NCBI GenBank assembly: GCA_020747015.1
Contig: JAGTJM010000003.1
Location: forward strand, 1,178,001-1,242,000
Direction of reading: 5' to 3'
DNA: 64,000 nt
Source of the DNA: Pyrenochaeta sp. MPI-SDFR-AT-0127
Lineage: Eukaryota > Ascomycota > Dothideomycetes > Pleosporales > Cucurbitariaceae
The position numbers and the translations under genes are program-made. The notes under the pieces were generated by a model. It was not told the DNA's origin. It ran no database searches and saw nothing but the letters and a program-made list of their open reading frames with translations. This document shows, in pieces, positions 9,977 to 20,999 of this stretch; position 1 is the stretch's first letter, and every line of letters begins with the position of its first letter.

Positions 9977-12900
9977 ATGCTGGGTGACGATGCTATCATG
10001 AAGTTGAAGCGCTCACTGAGCGATGTCGACGACCTCATCCCTGTGGGCGAGGTCACACCACCAGGCTCGCCGAGCGGGAAGACGCCGAGGACGAGGGGCA
10101 GTCGCGCATTCTCTTGGACTAAGCTGACAGAATCTATTAAAGGAAAACGACGCTCGAGTCGCTCCTCTCGTGCTTCGGACGAGCAGCAGGACACATCGAG
10201 CCCAATTGTAAACACTAGAAGTCCTTCGCACCCTCCTACACCGACCCTCCCGTTCGAATTCGCACCGACGTCCCCGTCTCTCTCGATCCCGCCTAAAGCA
10301 CACTCGAGTCCAGGACCCCGCAAGTCGAACAGCGTACGTTCCGTTATAAACCATTCGCATTCTACCTCAGACCCTACGAGCAACTCCTGTCCACCTACAG
10401 CCCCGAGCTTTGAGAGTATTAGCATTTCTATAGAGCATCCACTAGCGTGCATACAGGAGTCACCTTTGGAGTGTGATCGCCCGGTTGAGTCTACACGACC
10501 AGAAAGAGTCGATCAATATCTGGCAGACATGGAGCCAGCTAGACAGTCTCGATTGCAGCTGCCCGTCATGGGCGGCACCAAGGGTCGCGCCATTGAGCAG
10601 GCGAAAGAGATGGAGGTGCTGGTAGCGGAGCGAGCAAAGCGCAGTGGAGATGAACCACCGCCCTATGATTTCTTTGAGCTCATAGGGAAAGGCGCATACG
10701 GTCGCGTCTTTAAAGGGTTCGTAAGCTGAAGAATTGAAAACAGACAAAGCTGACCATGCTAAAGCAAGAATCGAAACTCAGGCGGACTTGTCGCCATCAA
10801 GATTATCGATATAGACAAGGTTGACTACGAAGAGATGACCACCAAGAATCTGTCCGAGACAATCAAGGAGATTGACATCCTGCAGCAGCTAAGAGACAGT
10901 AAGGCACGGCCCTATGTTAACATTATCGAAGAGGCACGGCCAGTGCACAATGAACTATGGATTGTCAGCGAGTATGCTAGCGGCGGTAGTGTCAACACCC
11001 TAATGAGGCCTACCATGGAGTCAAAGGACACTGCTCCTGGATTACAGGAGAAATTCATCATTCCCATTGCACGCGAGCTGGCACTCGGGTTGAAGTACAT
11101 TCATGAAGCAGGGGTTTTGCATAGAGACTTGAAGTGTACGCAATCCCACACCTTTGACTCAATCGTTGCTGATCGGATTTTTAGCCAATAATGTTCTTAT
11201 CCTTGAAGATGGCCGAGTGCAGCTGTGTGACTTTGGTGTCTCAAGTACCCTTGAGCCACAGAAAAGCAAACGATCGACGATTGTTGGAACGCCGTATTGG
11301 ATGGCCCCTGAGCTTCAGAAAGAATGGGTCAAAGACGCAGATCCGAACAGTTTTGCCAAGCCCAAAGAAATCTCTTATGGTAACGAGGTTGATATATGGG
11401 CTTACGGCTGTACCGTGTACGAGATGGCTTGTGGTTACCCGCCGCACCACCGCACAGTCCAGTGGGACCTACCAACCGCTGGCCGGCCAGAGCTGGAAGG
11501 CGATCGATTCTCGCAGGAGCTGAAGGACTTCGTTGCGTTTATCCTTCAACCCGAGCCCCGGGACCGGCCCACACCTGATCAGATTCTGGAACATCCGTAT
11601 CTCGCAGGTAGCATAAAGATGTACCCCACCGTGACGCTAGTCAAGTTGGTTGAAGAATACTATGCCTGGGAACAGAGAGGTGGCGCTCGCCAGTCCCTTT
11701 TCAATCCCTACGGAGCTCAAGCACCCGATCCCCTTGCCCCAGAGCCTGAAGACGACGATGATGACGATTGGTCATTTAGTACATCTGACGAGTTCGAACA
11801 AGAACACGCACCACAGTTTTCCGATCCTTTCGCAGATGGCACTACGGGTCAGGTTTTCAATGGCATGAGTATGCCGCCAGCAGACATGGGCCGGTTCGAA
11901 CAGTTACAGGCCAGATTCAAGGAAGAGTCGATTGTCAGAGGGCAAAAGAGATTGAACAAGCTTTTCGATCCGAACACGACGCCATACAGATACAGCGCGA
12001 TTGATGCACCTGATGGACCCAGCGGTCGACCACCATCAGACCTTGTTCTCCGTGACTTCAATCCTGGAGCACCAAATCGCGAAACGGTCATCGACCTGGA
12101 CTTCTCCATGCCTTCAGCAGACGAAATACCTAGCATAGATCTAGGCGAGGTACCAACTATCAAGGCGAACCGTGTGAAGAGTATCCTGCGGCAAATGGAA
12201 GAGGAAGAAGCGCAAGAACAGAGAGACTCGTTTAACGAAGAAGACCAGCTCACCAAACGAGCAACCAAAGAATGGACATTCCCAAGCATGGATGAGCAGC
12301 CAAACAGGAAAACAATGGAGTGGTCTTTTCCTTCAGAACAGCCAAATCGCAAGACTATGGAATGGTCATTTCCTTCCGAGCCAGCGCAACCAGACCGCAA
12401 AACAATGGAATGGTCGTTCCCGCCGCAGCCACAGAAGCCGAATCGCCGCACAGTGGAGTGGACATTTGATGCAGCGATGGCGGAGGCTAATAATGAAGTG
12501 CCTAAGAAACGTATGTCGAGGCGGCGAGAAACGAAAGAGTGGACGTTCCCCAAGGCAGATGACAAACGCGAAACTCGAGATTTCGCATTTCCGATGGGTA
12601 GTCCAGACGAGAGTCAGCGAAGCAGGCATACAAAGGGAGACTCGAATACCTCTTCTTCACCAATCCTCGCTCCTGGATTTCGTTCAAGCTCGCGCCATGC
12701 TGCAAAGGACTCGCTCGCATTGTCAGATGACTACCCACGGGTCAATTCTACGCCCAACTCGCCACTGCGGACCTCAATGATTGACTTGGATATGGCAATG
12801 GTTGGAGACTATCGCCGTCCTTCCACTTCAGGCTCCGAGTCGGCGTACACAGCGGGAACAGAGCGCATGGATAACCCCTTCAACCTCGAAGACCAAGTTC

Positions 12901-13757
12901 AGCTTTCGCAAAATAACCAACGCGCATCATTCCACACAAAGTCACAGTCTGAGCCGAATCATGCGGTTCCAGGTCTGTTGACGCCACAGCAGTACGACGA
13001 GCAAGGTCAACCCACCAGCTCAGACCCACACCACCCCAGCATGCATGCTCGCGGTGTGAGTTCGGCTAGCCAGGTACAAGCTCATGCCAAACAAGCTCCG
13101 AACAGTATCACAGGTGGCCAATATCATCGAAGCAACCAGCGCTCTCAGCAGATCATATGGGATGGATGGTCGCATACCATGGCCTATGGCCTCAGCAGCG
13201 ACGACCAATCTCCACCCATGAGCGTAACAACAGACACGAGCCTGGAGGAAGAGGACGTCGATGAGCTGTGGGAAAGCTTTGAGCGCCTAAACCTGCAAAG
13301 CCAGCGGAGATATCAGAGCTACGCCCCGCTCCGCTCTGCTCGTCGTACAGACTCTACCGCTACCACTCTGACGGCGAACACTTCCAACTACGGCCTCGAC
13401 TCTGACACAGACGACACATCGTACCCTTACTCTTCCGACTCAGCATATGACGACCTACCTCCACAAAACCAATTCCGCAAGTCAACAGTCAGCGTTGGCC
13501 CGAACGGCAAACCCCTCGTCGAATTCCCCATTCCCCGAGGCCCAGATATCGAAAGCCTGCTCGGCGTAGAGGCAGACCCAAGGATCATGCAAGACATGCT
13601 ACTGAAGAGCGCGATGCAGCTCAGAGACGGCACAAGAGCGAGCCGCGATCTTCTGAGGGCGATGAGGCTCGAGGAAGTCAACGAGGAGGGCAGTGGAGAT
13701 GAAGAGAGAACCCAGGGCCTGGGAACCAGCACGGTCAGACTAAGGGGATCGCGATGA
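9977..13757 (+). CDS. STE20/germinal-centre-type Ser/Thr protein kinase with long repeat-bearing tail, 3 exons, 1227 aa
   Basis: Exons are 9977-10716, 10765-11135 and 11185-13757; each junction falls inside the kinase domain and restores an uninterrupted catalytic core. Residues 1-225 are Ser/Pro-rich and disordered. The kinase domain (about 230-520) has IGKGAYGRVFKG, the ATP-binding Lys259 in VAIKIID, the catalytic loop HRDLKSNN (Asp368), DFG (386-388) and VGTPYWMAPE, the last typical of STE20/GCK kinases. A roughly 700-residue acidic, Ser-rich tail follows. It contains about seven spaced copies of an EW[ST]FP motif (about residues 732-840). The kinase probably acts in polarity or septation signalling, as fungal GCKs do. 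The exact orthologue cannot be named from sequence alone. Confidence 0.9.
12268..12590 (+). repeat. Coding repeat: about seven EW[ST]FP motifs in kinase tail
   Basis: In frame, the units read TKEWTFPSMDEQPN, RKTMEWSFPSEQPN, RKTMEWSFPSEPAQPD, RKTMEWSFPPQPQKPN, RRTVEWTF, RETKEWTFPKADD and RETRDFAFP. Spacing is 14-16 residues for the first four and looser afterwards. The DNA units are similar but not identical, so the array is an old, diverged duplication held at protein level. Confidence 0.85.
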
Positions 13758-14242
13758 AACAAGCAGAAGGGTTGCGAATGCATTTGGGTTTTGGGAAATG
13801 GCGCATCAGTCGTGAAGGCATGGATATCTTGGGACTGGGGCTTGCATGGTATGGTAGAAATGGTGTTTTTTTGAAAATCTTTGCCGGAAAAGGGTTAAAT
13901 ATTTGCATAAGTCTTGTGAAGTCAATACGAGCGCTTTAAAATTCACGTTTTCGATCATGATGATGATGAATGCCTTAGCCAGTCAGTGAAATGTTGATAT
14001 GGCCTATAGATATGTGTGAAGGAGTGGCTGCTCTACATCTTCGGTGCGATACGTTGAAAGTCCTTGAGATTTGATTTCACTTTAGCCCTAAGTGTGGGCT
14101 TTGCTCAAACGATAAGTCGTATCATTGTCTCCAAGGTAAGGTTACGAGGGAGTAAAGAGAGTAATATACATGTAAAGTCTACTTGGGGTATCTTGAAAAT
14201 ATTGTTACAGATAGGGAGTCCCGTTGGCAGCTAGAGAAGATT
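13758..14242. other. Convergent 3' intergenic region
   Basis: About 480 bp of 3' trailer sequence between convergent kinase and PPR genes; nothing specific seen. Confidence 0.5.
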
Positions 14243-16558
14243 CTAAGCGACCTCAAAAGCATCCATGTCGCCCGTCGGTAGGTCCGGAAGTCCAAGTTCA
14301 CTTCTTGTTGCGTCGATCATGGCTTCTACGACTTCGGGCGGGTAACTTCGCTTCAGCACCACCCTGACGAATTCAGAGAGTAAGTTCAGCCCTTCATCTC
14401 CAATCTCCTCGTCACTGAAGAGGGTGTGATCGATACCAGCGGCATGCAGTCTGTCTAGCCTTCTATCGAGTAAGAGCTGATACACCTTGGCTATGCGAGC
14501 GCTGTTCTTCTTGTTGGAGCGGCTGTGGAAGTACTGGCTCCTCACGCTCTCGGACTCGCGCGCCATATCCACCCATGCCATCTGGCCCTGCAAAATCTGA
14601 GCAGCCTTGTCAGTGGGGAAGATGTCGAAGTTGTGCCGAAGAACATGGAGAGCGACAAGAGAGCCGGCGAGATCTTGCGTATAGCTGAAGCAATGCAGTA
14701 TCAGCGATGTGATTGCGCCGTGATCCGCTCCGGATAGACCTTGACGGAAGCGTTCTGCATCGTAACGGCTTCGAGATAGCGCCCACCAGGTAGTCATTTC
14801 CTTTAGCAGCTCACGGGGAGTGGGGAGATTCGGGTCGCTTCTTGTGGCGTGGTCACCCAACGCAAGACGCAGTGTTTTCCATAGACAGCGGAAAGTAGCG
14901 CCATTAGGGAAGACGCCTTTACTGCCTTCCGCAGGCTCTGTGAGGGTCTTGTAGGTCATCCACGCTTCGCTGTACGCTCCCCGCCGGCAGTTGTTATCCA
15001 TAAGCACATTCATAATTGTGGCGTTGGGCTCGATGGACATGTCTTTGAGTTGGCGACTGAGATAGTCGACATGCTCCCACTGGAGGCGTTTGGCATGGTG
15101 GTGCATGATCATGGCGCACGTCGCGACGTTAGCTTTGGGGACGTTTCTGACATCACTAGTGGTAGACTTCCTTTTGCGATCAAATCTTTGGAGAATGATT
15201 CCGGCAGTTGGATCGGGCATAAGCTCTTTCTTTTGGGCCTTTCGAGCTTCGTCGATCATGCGCCAACCAATGTTCTCCGCCTTTAAGATGTCCGGCTTCT
15301 GCTTGGTGCGTAGTAGCGCCTTGAGCAACATATTGAAGTGGAATGTCTCGGGCTTGTGGTTTCGCTGGAACATCAAATCCAGAATTTGAGCGGCTGCTCC
15401 TGGTGCTTTGTGGACAACGGCAGATTTCATCCAGTCTCCGAATAGGTGCGTGTGATATGCTTCAGGCAGCACTGAGACGGCATCAAGAGCAATGCTGGTC
15501 ATCTTGGAGATGTCAGTGCCCAGTCTATATAGCATGTGTAGCCTTTTGAGAACTTCATCTATATCTTCTGCTGTCCCTGAGGTAGCGAGGTAGCCGTCCA
15601 TGACCATGTCTCGGAACACTTCCTTCGCGTAACGAAGGTGCCGTGCTTCCAGAAAGCCTACGAACCAGGCATCATAATTCTCGATTGAAAGTCTTTCACT
15701 ATTCCCCTCCTTCATTCTGGTGTAAATATCCTTTGCATAGTCGTGGTGTTTGTCCAGTTCGGAACTAGTGTGGGCTCGAAAGACAGTCATCATGACAGAT
15801 GTATTCCAGTCTGGAAACAGGTGCAAGAGTTCATACATGCCCTCCCGCGCTTGATCAACATTTCCAGCCATCGCATGTAGCTTAGTGCCCAGTTCTAGAT
15901 GTTCTGGATTGTAGTCCTGCTGGCCGTCTGTATACGAATGGTGATCCAGATACCACTCTTGCAAGGCCTGTTCTTCTTTCCCGCTCAGGAACATGCCTTC
16001 CAAATATATCACCCTCTGACTTATTGTTGCAGATTTTCTAGTTGCCTGCATGTCGCGGTACAGTTGTTCCAGTCGTTCCCAGCGATTTTCGTTGTCGGAC
16101 GACTCAACGGACTGTGTAGTCCAAAGTAAGCCCCACACGCGATCTGAAAGTCGTCCTAGGAGTTTAGGGTCTGAGGCCTTGGCATTTGTGTAGGCTTCCC
16201 ATAGCAGTGTGCGAGTACTTGCGTCTAGGTTGGCACCCAATTCATGGGCAAGGCGCAGCAAGTGAATCAGTCGCATATTCGTGGCTCGTTTCCCAAGTTT
16301 GGCCTCTCGAAACGCTACTCCAGTATCGTGAGTTTTGCGAAGACATCCGCGCTCAGTCGGTCGAGTGGCATGCTCAGACCCTGGCTGCTGAGGTCCATCC
16401 ACCTCGGTCAAGACCTTTCGAGGACGGATCGAGTTGTGAAGAGTCGGGTCCCATCGTTTGATATAGGGGGGTATATTCCGTGGGAGGGTGCGGATGGTGC
16501 GAGTATGTGTCAGTCGGAAGGAGTGGAGAAGGTATCGTGGTCGATGGAGTGTGAGCAT
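14243..16558 (-). CDS. Mitochondrial pentatricopeptide-repeat (PPR)-like protein, single exon, 771 aa
   Basis: The open frame extends upstream to 16813 only through a non-ATG start; the first ATG is at 16558. From there the N-terminus is rich in Arg, Leu, Ser and His without acids (RPRYLLHSFRLTHTRTIRTL), a strong mitochondrial presequence. The rest is helical with repeated segments of PPR character, for example RYAKEVFRDMVMDGY, FHFNMLLKALLRTKQKPD and ATIMNVLMDNNCRRGAYSE. PPR proteins bind organellar RNA and control its processing or translation. It resembles large fungal PPR proteins tied to mitochondrial mRNAs, but the target RNA cannot be inferred. No introns are needed. Confidence 0.8.
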   Translation of the reverse strand: MLTLHRPRYLLHSFRLTHTRTIRTLPRNIPPYIKRWDPTLHNSIRPRKVLTEVDGPQQPGSEHATRPTERGCLRKTHDTGVAFREAKLGKRATNMRLIHLLRLAHELGANLDASTRTLLWEAYTNAKASDPKLLGRLSDRVWGLLWTTQSVESSDNENRWERLEQLYRDMQATRKSATISQRVIYLEGMFLSGKEEQALQEWYLDHHSYTDGQQDYNPEHLELGTKLHAMAGNVDQAREGMYELLHLFPDWNTSVMMTVFRAHTSSELDKHHDYAKDIYTRMKEGNSERLSIENYDAWFVGFLEARHLRYAKEVFRDMVMDGYLATSGTAEDIDEVLKRLHMLYRLGTDISKMTSIALDAVSVLPEAYHTHLFGDWMKSAVVHKAPGAAAQILDLMFQRNHKPETFHFNMLLKALLRTKQKPDILKAENIGWRMIDEARKAQKKELMPDPTAGIILQRFDRKRKSTTSDVRNVPKANVATCAMIMHHHAKRLQWEHVDYLSRQLKDMSIEPNATIMNVLMDNNCRRGAYSEAWMTYKTLTEPAEGSKGVFPNGATFRCLWKTLRLALGDHATRSDPNLPTPRELLKEMTTWWALSRSRYDAERFRQGLSGADHGAITSLILHCFSYTQDLAGSLVALHVLRHNFDIFPTDKAAQILQGQMAWVDMARESESVRSQYFHSRSNKKNSARIAKVYQLLLDRRLDRLHAAGIDHTLFSDEEIGDEGLNLLSEFVRVVLKRSYPPEVVEAMIDATRSELGLPDLPTGDMDAFEVA

Positions 16559-17932
16559 CAGCAAGCGCGTCGTGAACAGAGTATTGACAAACGTTCTAAA
16601 ACAGCTATGCGCCCCATTTGCAAAAGGAAGAGCACAAAAGAAGTGAAGGAAGAAAGAAGAACACGAAAGAGAAGAGATTCGCTGATGCTGGGAAAGGCCA
16701 GGCCGTCTTTGGAGACGAAATGTTTGGATGACGCTCGGACCAGATCTTATCGATACCGGCAGGTCTCTTTCACTCGCTGCACTAGCGCAGAGTTGAATCT
16801 GTAAACAGCTCAACCGCCAACAGGGATAATGTAAGTGTTCCAGATAGGCGAGCAGAAAAAATGTGATACATTACGCATACTGATCAATCTACGACCCACT
16901 CCAAAGCCAAGGACACTGACTGGGGACATTTATGCAGTAAGCCTGGTAGAAAGTCGAGTCCCAGACAAGTCATAGGCTATCTCATCCATCCGAGTTGAGC
17001 GCGATCCGCTGTTGAAACCATTCTCATGATTATCTTGACAGTTTTAAGCACTACCTAAGAGTACGTGCCGCTAGGTATACATCGCGACATCGTCATTGCG
17101 TGCTATGGACTACAAAACTCACCACAATGCGCCCAGCAGACATGACGCAAGAACAAGCTTCATCGCGTTTTACGAAGAACCTTTGCCAAATTTCATCCGC
17201 CCAGGCGGTCATCATCCAGAAGTCTTGTTTATATGGCTGCTCGAAATTGTAACCATATTTAGCCGCCGCCTAGAACATGCTCACCAACCAGCTCCTTAGC
17301 TGGCACGATCCTTTCAGGGCCATGAGGACACTTGAACAAGCTTTCCCCGCAATGCATACATCTGCCGAAGATCTAAGCTTATGCTTCCTGTTACTCCGGC
17401 ATTCTCCGGCCAAGGAAATCTAGCCACCGCCTGAAAGCTGATTCGGATGTATTCTCAGTATCACCAGTCGAAGCTGTCTACTTGTTCTCAAAGACTATCT
17501 TGTTGAGTATTATTATACAGAGGCCTGGAGTACCCTCTCTGGTGCGTATGGCATGTTTACAACATATGTTGATGCTGCCAATGGGCCTCGTCGTGGCAAC
17601 AAGTGTAACCAGAACATGGCCATATCCAAAGTCTAGTGAACCTGGTTGGCTCATCTGCAACCAAACAATCTTCGCGGATATATTGAAATGTCCAAGCAGC
17701 TCTATTGAATGTGACACGCATGGCTATTAATTTCTCTCAATAGATTTTCTTCAACTACTGTACGTAAAGAACAGATCGATCTTGCCCCATTGCCGCTTAT
17801 GTGCCTAGCCTAGAGGTTGATTGGAATGTTTGTCGAAAATGTGCGCTCCATATCTTTTGCACTCAACTTTCTTACTTCCCTTCCCCTTCGATTCATCGTA
17901 GAGTTCAACATACACTTCGATCTCCAGCCATA
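16559..17932. other. Divergent intergenic region, 1.4 kb
   Basis: Separates the PPR-like gene from the GH114 gene. No ORF with recognisable domains. It must contain both promoters; a CT-rich stretch (17870-17925) lies just before the GH114 start, as is common in fungal leaders. Confidence 0.5.
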
Positions 17933-19250
17933 ATGTGTGTGCCATTGACTCTTTTCAATATGCTTACCTGGCTACTCTGGGGGGGACTTTTTGTCAAGCC
18001 GTCCATAGGACAGAATGTGACTTTCACACTGGGACAGAAGTTCCAAATCATACTCATTGGCGTACCAGACATGTCAAAAATGCCACTTCCGCCAACTGAC
18101 GCTCCAGTCTGGGATATCGACCTTTTTGATAACCCGGCTTCTGCGATCAAAACTCTGAAAGCCGCAGGAAAAATTGTGATTTGCTACTTCAGCGCCGGAA
18201 CAGCAGAAGACTGGAGAGAAGACTACAAAGACTTTCCGAACGCTGATAAAGGCAAGATTTTGCCAGCGTGGCCAAATGAAAAATGGATCAGAATAGGCAG
18301 TCAGTCCATACGAAATATTATGGCGAAGCGCATACGGCTGGCCGCCGAAAAAGGATGTGATGCGATCGACCCGGACAATACTGGTACGTTGTGCTCTTCT
18401 TATTTGCGAAAACTCGACTAACAATTTCTTAGACGGCTACGTAAGTACAGCTATCCTTCAGGTTTCGCGACCATCAAGGTCAATGAGTGTAGGGCAAGCA
18501 TAGCCAATTCTTTGCTAATACTCTCCAGCAAAACGACAATGGCCTAAATCTAAGAAACACCGACTCGATCGACTACATGCGATGGATGCAGAGAGAAGCG
18601 GCAAAGTACAATATGAAAATTGGGTTGAAGAATAGCCTAGACATAATTAACAGCGTGGCTCCATTTGTAGACTTCGCAGTCAACGAACAGTGCGGACAGC
18701 TGGGCGAGTGTCAAGCATATGCGAACTTCATTACACTTAATAAGCCGGTTTTCCACATCGAATACCCAACTCCTCTGAACCCGCAAGCGGTGAACGGCGT
18801 GTCCTGCAAGGGCCCAGGAATGACAGGCTTCAGTACGATCTTGAAAGACATGAAGTTGAACGGAATCACATACTACTGCGACGGTAGTTATGTTGATACA
18901 CCGACGGTCGGCGGCCCACTGCCTCCAATCCCCTCTCCATCTCCTCCGATCCCCTCTCCATCTCGTACAAGCTCCGCGCGACCTACGTCGACACCACCGA
19001 AATCAAGCTCCGCATCGCCTCGACCATCGACGACGTTACGACCGACACCCACGCCAAGTACACCCGGTGGAGGAACATGCCGGCAGAAACATTGGGATCA
19101 GTGTGGCGGGAATGACTGGAAAGGATGCACTGTTTGTGAGGTATGTGTCTGCTCGTCGGGTATCGGAAATAATGCTAATGCAATTTCGTGTGATAGTCGC
19201 CGTACACATGTAAAGGCGTATCGCCACCGTGGTATTATCAGTGCTTATAG
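17933..19250 (+). CDS. Secreted endo-alpha-1,4-polygalactosaminidase (GH114) with C-terminal CBM1, 4 exons, 374 aa
   Basis: Exons are 17933-18383, 18433-18440 (8 nt), 18529-19140 and 19197-19250. Only this splicing links the conserved blocks. A signal peptide (about residues 1-26) precedes the GH114 domain, with WDIDLFDNP, VICYFSAGTAEDWR, CDAIDPDNTDGYQND and VDFAVNEQC. The acidic residues near Asp148 and Glu206 are the likely catalytic pair. A Pro/Ser/Thr linker leads to a CBM1 (341-374: HWDQCGGNDWKGC ... PPWYYQC). GH114 enzymes cleave galactosamine polymers of fungal walls or biofilms. CBM1 usually binds cellulose or chitin, so the enzyme probably acts outside the cell on mixed wall material. 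The CBM1 itself is split by the last intron. Confidence 0.9.
18927..18964 (+). repeat. Tandem coding repeat in GH114 linker
   Basis: About two copies of a 21-nt unit encoding IPSPSPP in the Pro/Ser linker between the catalytic domain and CBM1. Confidence 0.8.
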
Positions 19251-19593
19251 AATGATCTTATTTCGCTTTCAGGACATACCAATTGATTCTCGGGTCCAAT
19301 TTGACGCTTTTACTTATCATAACTTACATGTTTGCACTCACTAGTGATATATTGCTTCTTCTTATCTTCACTCTCTTACTGGCTCTTGGTGCTAGTGCTG
19401 GTGCCAATCACCTTTTCCCCGCCTATAACCAGTATCTCTTCCATCATTCCTCAACAATCACACAATCACGTACAAAATCGTGGAGTACCCACCATCCATG
19501 CTTATACCATATAGCTTTCCTTGCACGTTAATTGATCCTCCAGCTGCTTTAACTCATCTCGATCGACACCAACAATACCATTGAATATCCCGT
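19251..19593. other. Short tandem intergenic region
   Basis: 343 bp between the GH114 stop and the next start. It is AT-rich with CT tracts and must hold the downstream promoter; no gene seen. Confidence 0.5.
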
Positions 19594-20463
19594 ATGCCTC
19601 GTAGCAAGAAGCAATCTTCGCGCGCCGCGCGCACACTTGCGGCACTGAAGCCTAAATCAGCCAAAGCCAAGGTTACAAAGACGACTGTGAACAGAAAATC
19701 AGCACCACGTAGATCGACCCACCTCACTGAAAGGATTCGTGGCACGCCCGTCGTCCTCCTTGAAAATGGCCTTGTCAGCATGGAGAAGACGCCACACCAT
19801 CTGGTTCAGATGTATGTTTCTATGTTATGTTTTGTTTGAAATACTCCATCTTGCAACTACTAACTTAATTCTAGTGTCGATAATAATACAAAGAACTCTA
19901 ACCTCCTCCGTCTTCCTGGTGAGATTAGGAATATGATTTGGGCCTTGGCCATGGGCGGCAATTATGTCAGAGTTAAACGAGTGATCCATAACATAACCGG
20001 AAATAAATTCTGGGTGAAGACAAAACTTTACGCTCAAGCCACCTTGACAGACAACACCTTACGATCTTCAGGTTTCAAGCTTCCGCAAGTCTGTCGTCAG
20101 ATCTATGCTGAAACGGCAACTCTCGGCTACAAGCTGAATACCTTCATACTCGAACATAACAACTGGCCTAAAGAAGCGATAGGCCATTTGCTTCTCGCTC
20201 AAAAGGATGCCGTGGAGTCTATCTTGCTAGAAATGACGCTCTTCGAATCGTATATCTCCAGTAACGTTGGCTATTCAATCAGATCAAGATATCCTAACTT
20301 GAAGAGAATCGAGGTGCCTGATTGTGCTTTTGGTTTCAAGCAATTCCCAAGCGGAAATGACCATTGGATGAATGCTTCAACGCATGGATGGTGGTGGGAG
20401 TGGGCTATTGAGAAGATACAGCAAAAAGAAGGCCAGAATATCGAAATTATATTCTATTCTTAG
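19594..20463 (+). CDS. 2EXR-type (F-box-like) fungal protein, 2 exons, 268 aa
   Basis: Exon 1 is 19594-19811 and exon 2 is 19875-20463 (63-nt intron, GTATGT...CTAG). The N-terminus is very basic (RSKKQSSRAARTLAALKPKS) and looks like a nuclear signal. The core LLRLPGEIRNMIWALAM is the hallmark of the large fungal 2EXR/DUF7730-like family, followed by LPQVCRQIYAETATLGY, the second conserved block. These proteins are expanded in Pezizomycotina and mostly uncharacterised; the leading segment resembles an F-box, but no ubiquitin-ligase role is shown. The C-terminus is Trp-rich (HGWWWEWAIE). Confidence 0.82.
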
Positions 20464-20999
20464 GTGTCTAGGCTAAGGGGGTAGTTTGGAGCGAGAATGA
20501 TGATCCAGATGCAGGGTGAGGCGAGGAGACTCCGTTGATAAAGTTGCTTTTGTCTCTTTTCATATCTGCGCCTTACTCTAGGCGATTGTCTGGTGCAATA
20601 TCGGCCTGAAAAGTCTTTTCCGTGCGATATGTTTTACCAATAATCGCTTGAAACTGGTATAGCTTCGAAAATCAAGGACTATCCGCTGGGTAGATTTTTG
20701 AAATCGACTATGTGTCACACAAATCATTTACTGAATTCATCCTGTCCATTTCACTGGTTCCAAGTATGCCGTTTACTCAATGCCATAGCACACTAAGATC
20801 AGTAAAGTAACAACTATGAGTTTGAGAGTACTTGCACATGGTTTAATATATGATGAGAATGCTTGATGCAGGTGAAGAAAAAGTGTGATAAAGTGCAATT
20901 GGATTTGAAGTTCTAAAATGTTTGATTCACCATCCAGCACAGACGGCTTCAAGGTATTTGTAAATCTACTACAGAGATGGAACCGTTCACAAATTCTTC
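20464..20999. other. Convergent intergenic region
   Basis: About 540 bp of AT-rich trailer between the 2EXR gene and the MFS gene; nothing recognisable. Confidence 0.5.

Noticed and set aside
11849..12780. ORFs of 78-238 codons overlapping the kinase tail in other frames
   Set aside because: Created by the repeat-bearing, codon-biased kinase exon.
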